This document shows, one piece after another, positions 50,393 through 58,614 of a stretch of DNA of 64,000 nt. Numbering within the stretch: the stretch's first letter is position 1; each line of letters starts with the position of its first letter. This stretch comes from Bacteroidia bacterium (lineage in GTDB: Bacteria > Bacteroidota > Bacteroidia > Flavobacteriales > Flavobacteriaceae). Below the pieces are notes generated by a model. The model searched no databases and had not been told where the DNA came from. It was given only the letters and a program-made list of their open reading frames with translations. The DNA lies in the NCBI GenBank assembly GCA_030428705.1, contig JAUIDI010000005.1, forward strand, positions 62,001 through 126,000, read 5' to 3'. The translations under genes and the position numbers were made by a program.

Positions 50393-50464
50393 ATGACTAG
50401 GCAATATTTTTATAACGTTTTCTTTTTTTACTTCTTTTTCAAAAGAAGTATGGGACTGTTGTAA
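50393..50464 (+). CDS. Phe/Tyr-rich leader peptide of the aromatic operon
   Basis: A 23-codon open frame, ATG at 50393 and TAA at 50462-50464. Residues 5-16 read YFYNVFFFYFFF: seven Phe and three Tyr in twelve positions. It sits in the transcribed leader of an operon that makes Phe and Tyr, 75 bases before the pheA start codon and just ahead of an intrinsic terminator. This is the standard layout of a ribosome-stalling attenuation peptide: low charged tRNA-Phe or tRNA-Tyr would stall the ribosome on the aromatic run. The peptide is too short to have another likely role. There is no strong Shine-Dalgarno sequence, as is usual in Bacteroidota. Confidence 0.8.
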   Translation: MTRQYFYNVFFFYFFFKRSMGLL

Positions 50465-50516
50465 ATATTGTAAGATATAAAACAAGTTAAAGTCCCGTGA
50501 AAAACGGGACTTTTTT
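50430..50516 (+). promoter_or_regulatory. transcription attenuator of the pheA operon
   Basis: Three structures can form. A hairpin inside the peptide gene: ACTTCTTTT (50430-50438) with AAAAGAAGT (50441-50449). An antiterminator: ATGGGACT (50450-50457) with AGTCCCGT (50491-50498), eight pairs including one G-T. A terminator: AAAGTCCCGT (50489-50498) with ACGGGACTTT (50504-50513), ten pairs, then TTTTTTG. The last two share 50491-50498 and exclude each other. A ribosome at the stop codon would cover 50450-50457 and let the terminator form; one stalled on the Phe/Tyr run would leave it free for the antiterminator. Confidence 0.8.
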
Positions 50517-50539
50517 GTTTTTCATTCTAAACGGAAGAC

Positions 50540-51367
50540 ATGCCATTAAGGATAGCAATACAAGGGATTAAAGGCTCCAACCATCATCAGGTGGCGAAGG
50601 AGTACTATGGCAATGATATTGATCTGGTGGAATGTCTTTCGTTTCACGATTTGGTAGACCGTTTATTGGAAGGTCAGGCGGACAAGGGTATTATGGCGAT
50701 CGAGAACTCGATTGCGGGATCCATTATTCCGAATTATGCCTTGATAGATGATAAGGGACTTCATATTATCGGAGAACATTATTTGAACATCCACCATAAC
50801 CTAATGGGGTTGAAAGGGCAAAGTATCGCCGATATTTTTGAGGTACGTTCGCATCCTATGGCGTTATTACAATGTCGGGAGTATTTGAAAACACAGCCCC
50901 ATATCAAAATGGTCGAAGATGTCGATACGGCGGAAACCGCAAAAAATATACAGGAAAAAAACCTCAAAGGTATAGCCGCGATTGCCCCAAAAGGGGCCGC
51001 AGAACTCTACGGACTTGAGATTATCGTTCCAGAGATCCAAACGATAAAAAACAATGCCACACGTTTCATTGTGGTAAAAACAAAGAACAAAGAACTTCCT
51101 AAAGAGGAGATTAACAAAGCCTCGGTGCGATTTGTTACCGATCATAAACGTGGTAGTTTGGCGACGGTACTCAATGTTATGAGCGATTGCAATTTGAACT
51201 TGACGAAGATCCAATCATTGCCGATTATCGAAACACCTTGGAAATATGCTTTTTTTGTGGATGTCACTTTTGACAAGTTCGAGCATTTTGCAAAGGCCAA
51301 ATCGCTATTGAACATCATGCTCGAAGATTTTAAGATACTTGGTGAATACAAAAATGCCCGATTATGA
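50540..51367 (+). CDS. pheA: prephenate dehydratase
   Basis: A 275-residue enzyme making phenylpyruvate from prephenate. Seen: IAIQGIKGSNHHQVAKEYYG at the N-terminus (GxxGx-S/H start of the PDT domain); IMAIENSIAGSIIPNYALID, the conserved E-N-S-x-x-G; and NNATRFIVVKTKN, the catalytic T-R-F. The C-terminal ACT domain has GSLATVLNVMSDCNLNLTKI followed by QSLP, where Phe-sensitive enzymes usually read ESRP, so feedback by Phe may be altered. No chorismate mutase domain is fused here; that activity lies at the end of the operon. It overlaps the next gene by four bases and is preceded by the attenuator. Confidence 0.93.
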   Translation: MPLRIAIQGIKGSNHHQVAKEYYGNDIDLVECLSFHDLVDRLLEGQADKGIMAIENSIAGSIIPNYALIDDKGLHIIGEHYLNIHHNLMGLKGQSIADIFEVRSHPMALLQCREYLKTQPHIKMVEDVDTAETAKNIQEKNLKGIAAIAPKGAAELYGLEIIVPEIQTIKNNATRFIVVKTKNKELPKEEINKASVRFVTDHKRGSLATVLNVMSDCNLNLTKIQSLPIIETPWKYAFFVDVTFDKFEHFAKAKSLLNIMLEDFKILGEYKNARL

Positions 51368-52509
51368 TCCGTACGGCCGATCGTTTACATACCGTTGAAG
51401 AATATTACTTTTCAAAAAAATTACGCGAGGTGCGGGGTCTTGTTGCCGAAGGCAGGCCGATTATCAATATGGGTATCGGCAGTCCCGATTTGGCACCTTC
51501 GACAGACATTATCGAAGCGATCCAGAATGCCGTTCTAGATAATGGGGCGCATCAATATCAGAGCTATCAAGGGCTGCCCGAACTACGGGAGGCGATTGCC
51601 GATTTCTATAAATCGAAGTTCGATGTCGATATTGATCCGCTAAACGGTATTTTGCCATTGATGGGCTCTAAGGAGGGAATCATGCATATCAGCATGGCTT
51701 TTCTAAATCCTGGGGATGAGGCGTTGATACCGAATCCGGGCTACCCAACTTACAATGCCGTTACAAAGCTGGTCGGAGGAATTGACAGAAGCTACAATTT
51801 GACGGGCGAAGACGGATGGTTTCCCGACTTGGAGGAATTGCAGCGTCAGGATCTTTCAAAGGTAAAGTTGATGTGGGTAAGCTATCCACATATGCCGACC
51901 GGGGCTACAGCCAGTAAACCACAGCTTGAAAAATTGATTGCTTTTGCCAAGAAGAACGATATACTATTGGTGAACGATAATCCGTACAGTTTTGTGCTGA
52001 GCAATGATCCCATCAGCATTTTGGCCATGGAAGGGGCGAAAGAAGTCGCCCTCGAACTGAACTCGTTGAGCAAGACCTTTAACATGGCCGGCTGGCGCGT
52101 GGGGATGGTTTTGGGCAATGCCGAACATATCAGTGCTATTCTCAAAGTGAAAAGCAATATGGATTCAGGGATGTTTTATGGTATTCAAAAAGGTGCTGTC
52201 GCGGCATTAAAAAGCGGGCCCGATTGGTTCGAAGGTCTTGATAAGATTTATACATTACGTAGGGAATTGATGTTTCAATTGGCGGATAAGTTCAATTGTA
52301 CCTATGACCGCAATGCGGTTGGAATGTTCGTTTGGGCCAAGCTGCCCCCAGATAGCGAACCATCGGAAGCATTCATAGATAGGGTATTGTACGAAAAGAA
52401 CATTTTTATCGCCCCGGGAACAATTTTTGGAACCAATGGGGAAGGTTACATTCGATTTTCACTTTGTGTGGCGAAAGAAAAGATTCAGGAAGCGCTGAAA
52501 AGATTTTAG
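51364..52509 (+). CDS. aminotransferase class I/II (aromatic/aspartate type)
   Basis: A 381-residue PLP aminotransferase of fold type I. Seen: INMGIGSPDLAPSTDIIEAI; HQYQSYQGLPELREAIADFY; IPNPGYPTYNAVTKLVGG; LLVNDNPYSFVLSN; and ELNSLSKTFNMAGWRVGMVL with the PLP Lys. Its position between pheA and tyrA, with a four-base overlap with pheA, makes phenylpyruvate/hydroxyphenylpyruvate transamination the likely job; DapL-like or aspartate substrates cannot be excluded by sequence. Length and motifs are normal. Confidence 0.88.
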   Translation: MIRTADRLHTVEEYYFSKKLREVRGLVAEGRPIINMGIGSPDLAPSTDIIEAIQNAVLDNGAHQYQSYQGLPELREAIADFYKSKFDVDIDPLNGILPLMGSKEGIMHISMAFLNPGDEALIPNPGYPTYNAVTKLVGGIDRSYNLTGEDGWFPDLEELQRQDLSKVKLMWVSYPHMPTGATASKPQLEKLIAFAKKNDILLVNDNPYSFVLSNDPISILAMEGAKEVALELNSLSKTFNMAGWRVGMVLGNAEHISAILKVKSNMDSGMFYGIQKGAVAALKSGPDWFEGLDKIYTLRRELMFQLADKFNCTYDRNAVGMFVWAKLPPDSEPSEAFIDRVLYEKNIFIAPGTIFGTNGEGYIRFSLCVAKEKIQEALKRF

Positions 52510-52510
52510 A

Positions 52511-52530
52511 GGTACGAAATACGATTTTAG
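52511..52530 (+). repeat. dispersed repeat, TACGA type
   Basis: AGGTACGAAATACGATTTTA, two bases after the stop codon of the aminotransferase gene. Confidence 0.4.
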
Positions 52531-52576
52531 AAATTCGCATTATGATTTTAGATAAAAAAGTCCAACTACAAAAAAA

Positions 52577-52604
52577 TCCCCTCCTTTGGAGGGGCTAGGG
52601 GAGG
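52577..52604 (+). repeat. CCCCTCC-GGAGGGG repeat supplying the tyrA start region
   Basis: CCCCTCC (52578-52584) and GGAGGGG (52588-52594) form a 7-bp hairpin with a three-base loop, followed by CTAGGGGAGG. This type recurs in flavobacterial intergenic DNA from general knowledge; only one copy lies in this window. Its last bases, GGAGG (52600-52604), are placed two bases before the tyrA ATG at 52607 like a Shine-Dalgarno sequence, though closer than usual. Confidence 0.55.
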
Positions 52605-52606
52605 CC

Positions 52607-53467
52607 ATGAAACTATTTGTAATCGGTATCGGTTTGATCGGGGGTTCTTTTGCAAGAGACGTTAGACGGCTACATCCCGACACTAAAATTTATGGTATAG
52701 ATAGCAACCCTTCACATCTTGATGAGGCTATGGCCTTGAACATCATCGACTCAAAATCAGACTATGATGATTTGGGCGTTGCCGATATGGTCGTTGTCGC
52801 CATTCCAGTCGATGCGCTGGTCACCGAACTTCCCAAAATATTGGATATGGTGGGCGATGATTGTGTCGTAATCGACGGGGGGTCGACCAAGAATTTAATC
52901 TGTGAGACCTTGGAAGATCATCCGAAGCGAAGAAATTATTTGGCATGTCATCCAATCGCCGGAACCGAGTTTTCGGGTCCGTCCGCGGCGATTGAAAATT
53001 TATATGAAGGCAAGACGAATATTATCTGTGAAGTTGAAAAGACCGCTTTCAAGTTACAGGAAAGGGCCTTGGAACTGTTTCGGCAGATGGGAATGCGCAT
53101 ACGTTATATGAACCCTGTGGCGCATGACAAACATATTGCCTACGTGTCGCATCTATCACATATCAGCTCTTTTATGTTGGGAAAGACCGTTATCGAGAAA
53201 GAGAAGAACGAACGTGATATTTTTGACATGGCGGGTAGTGGTTTTGAAAGTACGGTTCGTTTGGCCAAGAGTTCACCAGCTATGTGGACACCAATTTTTG
53301 AACAGAACAGGGACAATGTAATAGAAACGCTGCAAGAATATATCAATAACCTTCAAGAATTCAAGGAATTACTTGAAAAAGGAGATTATTCGGGCATTTA
53401 TAACGAAATGAACGACACGAATAAAATAAAGGAAATACTAAAAGGAATACCTCTTAACAAACAATAA
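52607..53467 (+). CDS. tyrA: prephenate dehydrogenase
   Basis: A 286-residue NAD(P)-dependent enzyme making 4-hydroxyphenylpyruvate from prephenate for tyrosine. Seen: KLFVIGIGLIGGSFARDVRR, the Rossmann G-x-G-x-x-G; VVVAIPVDALVTELPKIL; IDGGSTKNLICETLED; CHPIAGTEFSGPSAAIENLY, with the catalytic His; and AYVSHLSHISSFMLGKTV, with the second conserved His. The start at 52607 (MKLF) is chosen; an upstream TTG lies inside a repeat hairpin. It is the third gene of the aromatic operon and is followed after one base by the DAHP synthase gene. Confidence 0.93.
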   Translation: MKLFVIGIGLIGGSFARDVRRLHPDTKIYGIDSNPSHLDEAMALNIIDSKSDYDDLGVADMVVVAIPVDALVTELPKILDMVGDDCVVIDGGSTKNLICETLEDHPKRRNYLACHPIAGTEFSGPSAAIENLYEGKTNIICEVEKTAFKLQERALELFRQMGMRIRYMNPVAHDKHIAYVSHLSHISSFMLGKTVIEKEKNERDIFDMAGSGFESTVRLAKSSPAMWTPIFEQNRDNVIETLQEYINNLQEFKELLEKGDYSGIYNEMNDTNKIKEILKGIPLNKQ

Positions 53468-53468
53468 A

Positions 53469-54551
53469 ATGGAGAATACTAAGGAAATGAGAAAATGGTT
53501 GGACGACTTGAATCTGAGTCATCCTTTGGTGATTGCGGGCCCATGCAGTGCCGAGACCGAAGAACAGGTTTTGGGAATAGCACATAGTCTAAAGGATACC
53601 GATGTGAACTACTATAGGGCCGGTATATGGAAACCAAGGACCCGTCCCGGAAACTTTGAAGGAGTAGGAGCCTTGGGTTTGAAATGGCTTCAAAAAGTCA
53701 AAGAGGAAACCGGCCTGAAGACCGCAACCGAAGTTGCCAATCGCGCCCATGTAGAACTGGCCCTGGAGCATGACATCGATTTGTTATGGATAGGCGCGCG
53801 TTCGACCGTTAGTCCGTTTATCGTACAGGAAATCGCCGATGCCCTTGAAGGTACCGACAAGGTTGTCTTGATAAAGAATCCCGTGAATCCCGATCTTTCG
53901 CTTTGGTTGGGAGCCGTTGAACGTCTTAGCACGGCCAACATCAAAAAATTAGGAGTGATTCACAGAGGTTTTTCCACCTATGAAAAAACCAAGTACCGTA
54001 ACATTCCCGAGTGGCAACTGGCAATCGATCTGCAGACACGTTTCCCGGATTTGCCTATTATCAATGACCCTTCCCATATTACAGGAAAACGTGATATGAT
54101 CTTTGATGTCTCGCAAACCGCATTGGACCTTAATTTCGATGGTTTGATGATCGAGACACATCATGATCCTGATAACGCATGGAGCGATGCTGCACAGCAA
54201 GTGACCCCGAAAACTTTGGTTCAGATTATGAAAGATCTCAGAATTAGGAAAGAAAGTGATAGTGAAGCGGAATACAATGCGAAGTTGAGCAATCTAAGGG
54301 CCCAGATAGATATCTTCGACCATCAACTGATCGAGACTTTAGGCAAGCGAATGAAGATTTCCGATAGTATCGGGAAACTTAAAAAACAGAAAAACGTTGC
54401 TGTTTTGCAATCGAATCGATGGAACCAGATTCTTGGTGCCATGATCCTTGAGGGCGAATCTAAAGGTTTGAGCGAAGAATTCGTGCTGAAGATGTTCAAG
54501 GCGATCCACCAAGAATCGATCAACCATCAGGAAAAGATCATCAATGCTTGA
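53469..54551 (+). CDS. DAHP synthase fused to chorismate mutase (AroQ type)
   Basis: A 360-residue two-domain enzyme. Residues ~1-265 form a type I-beta 3-deoxy-7-phosphoheptulonate synthase, the first step of the shikimate pathway: LVIAGPCSAETEEQVLGIAH, YYRAGIWKPRTRPGNFEGVG with the PEP-binding K-P-R-T, and LPIINDPSHITGKRDMI. Residues ~275-360 form an AroQ helical chorismate mutase: LRAQIDIFDHQLIETLGKRM and KISDSIGKLKKQKNVAVLQ. The C-terminal fusion order is the Bacteroidota form. Together with pheA and tyrA it covers entry and exit of aromatic synthesis in one operon. A long terminator follows. Confidence 0.95.
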   Translation: MENTKEMRKWLDDLNLSHPLVIAGPCSAETEEQVLGIAHSLKDTDVNYYRAGIWKPRTRPGNFEGVGALGLKWLQKVKEETGLKTATEVANRAHVELALEHDIDLLWIGARSTVSPFIVQEIADALEGTDKVVLIKNPVNPDLSLWLGAVERLSTANIKKLGVIHRGFSTYEKTKYRNIPEWQLAIDLQTRFPDLPIINDPSHITGKRDMIFDVSQTALDLNFDGLMIETHHDPDNAWSDAAQQVTPKTLVQIMKDLRIRKESDSEAEYNAKLSNLRAQIDIFDHQLIETLGKRMKISDSIGKLKKQKNVAVLQSNRWNQILGAMILEGESKGLSEEFVLKMFKAIHQESINHQEKIINA

Positions 54552-54561
54552 AAATTGTCAT

Positions 54562-54608
54562 ACCGGGCGCGGTCCAAGTCCTTATGCTTTGACCGTGCCT
54601 GGTTTTTT
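54562..54608 (+). terminator. terminator of the aromatic operon
   Basis: A 17-position stem (54562-54578 with 54586-54602) with two G-T pairs and one mismatch, closing a short loop and followed by six T residues. It abuts the stop codon of the convergent small gene. Confidence 0.9.
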
Positions 54609-55050
54609 AATCCTTTTTAAAAACGTATCGGGTTATAAAAATACCATTGCCGTCCTTATCCCCGGCATCGGCTTCAACGGCACTGGTAACAAATACCAAC
54701 TCCCAGCCTTCCGAGGCCATGGCACTTAATTTTGAGGAAATAAGTGCATCATTGGCGGCAATGTTCTGAAAACGGATTCCGGCAATGTTATAAAAATTCA
54801 ACAATTTTGTTTCCTCAAAGTTCTTGACACGTATTTCGCTCCTTTTTGATTTATTCCGTGTGTTGTCATCTTCTGTCTGCTCCGAGGTATATTCCGCGTA
54901 ATCTTTATCCTCTTTGGCGTCAATGATTCTTGAACGACCAAGTCCGCTTGGCACTATCGATTCAACACTTGTTATTACCTTAAATTGTTGCCCTTGCATA
55001 TCGACAAAACTTAAAAGGGACAGACTTAGAAAAAACAAAATTTTCTTCAT
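54607..55050 (-). CDS. secreted hypothetical protein (DUF4177-like end)
   Basis: A 147-residue exported protein. The start at 55050 gives a clear signal peptide (MKKILFFLSLSLLSFVDMQG); an upstream in-frame ATG at 55086 is less likely. The mature part has a charged stretch (RIIDAKEDKDYAEYTSEQTE) and ends with LSAMASEGWELVFVTSAVEA and then ITRYVFKK, which resembles the G-W-E-L-V strand pair of DUF4177. The function is unknown. It stands alone between two terminators/promoters, convergent with the aromatic operon and divergent from rsgA. Confidence 0.6.
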   Translation of the reverse strand: MKKILFFLSLSLLSFVDMQGQQFKVITSVESIVPSGLGRSRIIDAKEDKDYAEYTSEQTEDDNTRNKSKRSEIRVKNFEETKLLNFYNIAGIRFQNIAANDALISSKLSAMASEGWELVFVTSAVEADAGDKDGNGIFITRYVFKKD

Positions 55051-55218
55051 GATTGGATTTTTTAATGATTTAGAAATTAAAGACAATATGTTATATTGAT
55101 GGTTGCATGTGATGTAAAAAACCGATAATTAATTTCCCTAACAGCTTGCGTTTTTTGAAAAGCGGTCATCCGCTATTTTATAAAAGTATTGCTTTTCTTT
55201 GTAAGACAAATAGAGTTA

Positions 55219-56169
55219 ATGTTAGGTACCGTATATAAATCTACAGGAAGCTGGTACACCGTCAAAACGGATGCAGGTGATTTTTATAAATGCCGTATAA
55301 AAGGAAAATTCAGGATCAAGGGAATTAAAAGCACCAATCCGATAGCGGTCGGAGACTTTGTTAAGTTCGAAACAGAGAAATTGGGGGATGAAACGATAGG
55401 GGTGATTTATGAAATAGAAGACCGCAAGAATTATATTGTGAGAAAATCGGTGAACCTGTCGAAACAGACACACATTATTGCAGCCAATCTAGATCAGGTC
55501 TTTTTGATGGTTACCTTGAACAACCCGAAGACCTATTCCATTTTTATCGACCGTTTTTTGGCCACGGCCGAAGCGTACGACGTACCTGCTATTTTGCTTT
55601 TCAATAAAATAGACACCTATAATAAAGAAGAACTGGTGGAGGTAAAGTATCTGGCCGAGCTTTATGAGTGTATCGGTTATACCTGTATTTTGATTTCTGC
55701 ACATACAGGAGAAAACGTTGACCTTGTAAAGAAATTGATGCAGGATAAGACCAGTATGTTCTCAGGAAATTCAGGTGTTGGCAAGTCCACGTTGGTGAAC
55801 ATGCTTGAACCGGCATTGAACATCAAAACTTCCGAAATTTCAGAACAACATTTACATGGTCAGCATACAACGACTTTTGCAGAAATGTTCGATCTTGGTT
55901 TCGGTGCCAGGATAATCGATACCCCGGGCATCAAAGGTTTTGGAATCGTCGATATGGAAAAAGAGGAAATCGGCGACTATTTTCGAGATATATTCGAGCT
56001 TAAGGCCGATTGTAAATTCAATAATTGTTTGCATCTTGATGAGCCCAAATGCGCAGTAAAAGAAGCACTTGAAAATGATGAATTGTCATGGAGCCGTTAT
56101 AGAAGTTATGTACAGATGGTTACTGGCGACGACGATACCTATAGGGTTGACAACTATACCGAAAACTAG
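55219..56169 (+). CDS. rsgA: ribosome small-subunit GTPase RsgA
   Basis: A 316-residue circularly permuted GTPase that helps mature the 30S subunit. Seen: an OB-fold N-terminus (GTVYKSTGSWYTVKTDAGDF); G4 LLFNKIDTYN before G1, as expected for the permutation; G5 CILISAHTGENV; G1 MFSGNSGVGKSTLVNML; G2 region HGQHTTTFAEMFDL; G3 IIDTPGIKGFG; and a C-terminal zinc finger (ADCKFNNCLHLDEPKC). The start at 55219 (MLGTVYKS) fits the family. It abuts dtd with no intervening base, so the two are translated from one message. Confidence 0.95.
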   Translation: MLGTVYKSTGSWYTVKTDAGDFYKCRIKGKFRIKGIKSTNPIAVGDFVKFETEKLGDETIGVIYEIEDRKNYIVRKSVNLSKQTHIIAANLDQVFLMVTLNNPKTYSIFIDRFLATAEAYDVPAILLFNKIDTYNKEELVEVKYLAELYECIGYTCILISAHTGENVDLVKKLMQDKTSMFSGNSGVGKSTLVNMLEPALNIKTSEISEQHLHGQHTTTFAEMFDLGFGARIIDTPGIKGFGIVDMEKEEIGDYFRDIFELKADCKFNNCLHLDEPKCAVKEALENDELSWSRYRSYVQMVTGDDDTYRVDNYTEN

Positions 56170-56622
56170 ATGAGGACAATTATTCAAAGAGTTTCAAGGG
56201 CTAGTGTTACCATTGAGGGAAATTTGATTTCCGAAATCAAAATAGGACTGTTGGTATTATTGGGAATCGAAAATGCGGATACCAAAGAAGATATCGAATG
56301 GCTGTCGCGCAAGATCTCGAATCTTAGAATTTTTAATGACGAAAACGGAATAATGAACAAATCGCTTCTCGAAGTCGATGGAGACGCCATTGTGGTCAGC
56401 CAATTTACACTGCATGCCGCTACAAAAAAGGGAAATCGCCCGAGTTATATCAAAGCTGCCAAACCCGAGCAAGCTATACCAATTTATGAGCAATTCGTAA
56501 AACAAATGGAACTTGATTTGGGCAAAAGGGTCGGTACGGGAGTTTTTGGGGCCGATATGAAGGTCGATTTATTAAACGATGGCCCTGTAACCATAATAAT
56601 TGATACCAAGAACAAGGAATAA
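56170..56622 (+). CDS. dtd: D-aminoacyl-tRNA deacylase
   Basis: A 150-residue enzyme removing D-amino acids (and glycine) from tRNA. Seen: MRTIIQRVSRASVTIEGNLI at the N-terminus; VVSQFTLHAATKKGNRPSYI, the S-Q-F-T-L and G-N-R-P-S motifs of the active site; and VDLLNDGPVTIIIDT, the cross-subunit Gly-cisPro motif. Full length and complete. It begins at the base after the rsgA stop codon. Confidence 0.97.
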   Translation: MRTIIQRVSRASVTIEGNLISEIKIGLLVLLGIENADTKEDIEWLSRKISNLRIFNDENGIMNKSLLEVDGDAIVVSQFTLHAATKKGNRPSYIKAAKPEQAIPIYEQFVKQMELDLGKRVGTGVFGADMKVDLLNDGPVTIIIDTKNKE

Positions 56623-56702
56623 ACCCGTTTTGTCGATTATTTTGAGTCAAATGTAAGAAATGTAAGACCTTGCGCGTTTTAACGTTTCAACTTGACCTAC
56701 CA

Positions 56703-58610
56703 ATGCGCATATATTTTCTACTATTCTTTTCTTTGGTAACCATTGTGCTTACCGCCCAGGAAGAAAATTACCAATCCGTTTTATTGGATAAAGAGTTAAC
56801 GAATAATGCCGATGCCATTTTAAGGCTCGATGAATTGGTCGTTGATTTGAAATCTCGAGACGCTATGACCGAACGTCGCAAAAAAGTAATTACGGTATTG
56901 AATAAAATGGGCGATAGGTTTGCCTTTTGTATCGTAGGCTATGATAATAGTAGAAAAATTAAGAATGTTCAGGCCCTTGTTTACGATGTATCCGGTAGGC
57001 AAATTGACAAAATCAAGCAAAACAAATTTCAAGATGTCAGTGCAGTCGATGGTAGCACACTCTATTCTGATTCACGTTATAAATATTATTCTTACACCCC
57101 TACCCAATATCCATATACGGTTGAACTTGTTTACGAGACAGAAACCAAAAATACTGGGGAACTTCGTTCACAATGGACTTTTATGAACGATTTCAAGATG
57201 AGTACGGAAAAAAGTAAGATCGAGATCAATTTCAATTCTCCCGACCTAAGACCCGTAGTCAAAGAAATGAACCTTGATGGCCTTGGTATAGAAAAAGATG
57301 AAAGTGCAAGCAGTATAAGTTATCGGGCATCACACCTTTCTGCCATACATAATGAAAGCATGAGCCCCTCATTTTTGGAAATTGCTCCCCATATCAAGAT
57401 TCGTCCCGTTACTTTTCAATATGAGGGCTATGAGGCCAATATTTCAGATTGGAACGACCTTGGAAGGTGGATGAGCGTCAACCTTTTGGCCGGAAGGGAT
57501 GAACTTAGCGAGGCTACAAAAAGGATGGCTAGGTCGTTGGTTCAAGGAGTTGATGACGATTTGGAAAAGGCGAAGATCATCTACAAGTACGTACAAGACA
57601 ATACCCGTTACATAAGTGTACAAGTAGGTATAGGCGGAATGCAACCGATTAGTGCGATCGAAGTGGATCGTGTAAAGTACGGTGATTGCAAGGGGCTGTC
57701 AAATTATACCATGGCCCTTTTAAAGACAGTTGGCGTAAATGCCTATTATACCCATGTAGAGGCAGGCCATGAAAAAGTTGATTTTGATGAAGATTTTCCT
57801 GATTTGGCACAAGGCAACCACGTTATATTGGCAATTCCGTATGAAAATAAATATTATTGGATCGATTGCACTTCGCAAAGTCATCCATTCGGGTTCATTG
57901 GCGATTTTACCGACGGTAGAAAAGTTTTTATGATCAAACCCGATGGAGGCGAGATCGTCACTACAACTTCCTATATCGACGAGCAGAACTATCAGGGCAC
58001 CGATGGAAATTACACTATAAACGATGATGGCAGCATTTCGGGGTCAATAGACATTCAAACAAAAGGTATTCAATATGACAACCGGTTTGGTCTAGAGGAA
58101 CAGTCTCAAGAAAAAATCGCAAAATACTATCAAAATTATTGGGAAAACATCAATAATTTGAACATTAAGACCTATCATTTCGATAATAATCGCGATACGA
58201 TAATCTTCAAGGAAAGTGTATCCGTTTCGGCGACAAACTATGCTTCAAAAATCGGTGACCGTCTACTTTTCGTCGCCAATGCATTCAATAGTAATAAATA
58301 TACGCCCAAGAGGTATCGAAACAGAAAACTGCCCTTTCATATACAGCGGGGTTTCTTGGATGAAGACGAGATTGCAATAAAACTGCCTCAAGGTTATAAA
58401 ATAGAGGCACTCCCCGAAAACATTGTGATAGAAAATAATTTCGGGTCATATTCCTGCAGTTATGAAGAGGTTTCAGGAGAGATAATCTATAGACGTCGGT
58501 TTTTTGTGGGTAATGGTAAGTATTCGAACAATGAATATGAAGCCTTTCGTAAGTTCATGAAAGATGTGACTAAATGGGACAATAGTAAAACCGTAATAGT
58601 AAAATCATAA
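56703..58610 (+). CDS. DUF3857 and transglutaminase-like domain protein (active-site Cys present)
   Basis: A 635-residue exported protein. Start at 56703 gives the signal peptide MRIYFLLFFSLVTIVLTAQ. The N-terminal half is DUF3857 (beta-rich; YTVELVYETETKNTGELRSQ). The middle has a transglutaminase-like core: VKYGDCKGLSNYTMALLKTV with Cys at ~329, GNHVILAIPYENKYYWIDCT with the His and Asp. The C-terminal third is another beta-domain (DUF3858-like). Substrate unknown; similar Bacteroidota proteins often come in tandem. It is followed after four bases by a paralogue in which the Cys is lost. Confidence 0.8.
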   Translation: MRIYFLLFFSLVTIVLTAQEENYQSVLLDKELTNNADAILRLDELVVDLKSRDAMTERRKKVITVLNKMGDRFAFCIVGYDNSRKIKNVQALVYDVSGRQIDKIKQNKFQDVSAVDGSTLYSDSRYKYYSYTPTQYPYTVELVYETETKNTGELRSQWTFMNDFKMSTEKSKIEINFNSPDLRPVVKEMNLDGLGIEKDESASSISYRASHLSAIHNESMSPSFLEIAPHIKIRPVTFQYEGYEANISDWNDLGRWMSVNLLAGRDELSEATKRMARSLVQGVDDDLEKAKIIYKYVQDNTRYISVQVGIGGMQPISAIEVDRVKYGDCKGLSNYTMALLKTVGVNAYYTHVEAGHEKVDFDEDFPDLAQGNHVILAIPYENKYYWIDCTSQSHPFGFIGDFTDGRKVFMIKPDGGEIVTTTSYIDEQNYQGTDGNYTINDDGSISGSIDIQTKGIQYDNRFGLEEQSQEKIAKYYQNYWENINNLNIKTYHFDNNRDTIIFKESVSVSATNYASKIGDRLLFVANAFNSNKYTPKRYRNRKLPFHIQRGFLDEDEIAIKLPQGYKIEALPENIVIENNFGSYSCSYEEVSGEIIYRRRFFVGNGKYSNNEYEAFRKFMKDVTKWDNSKTVIVKS

Positions 58611-58614
58611 TACC

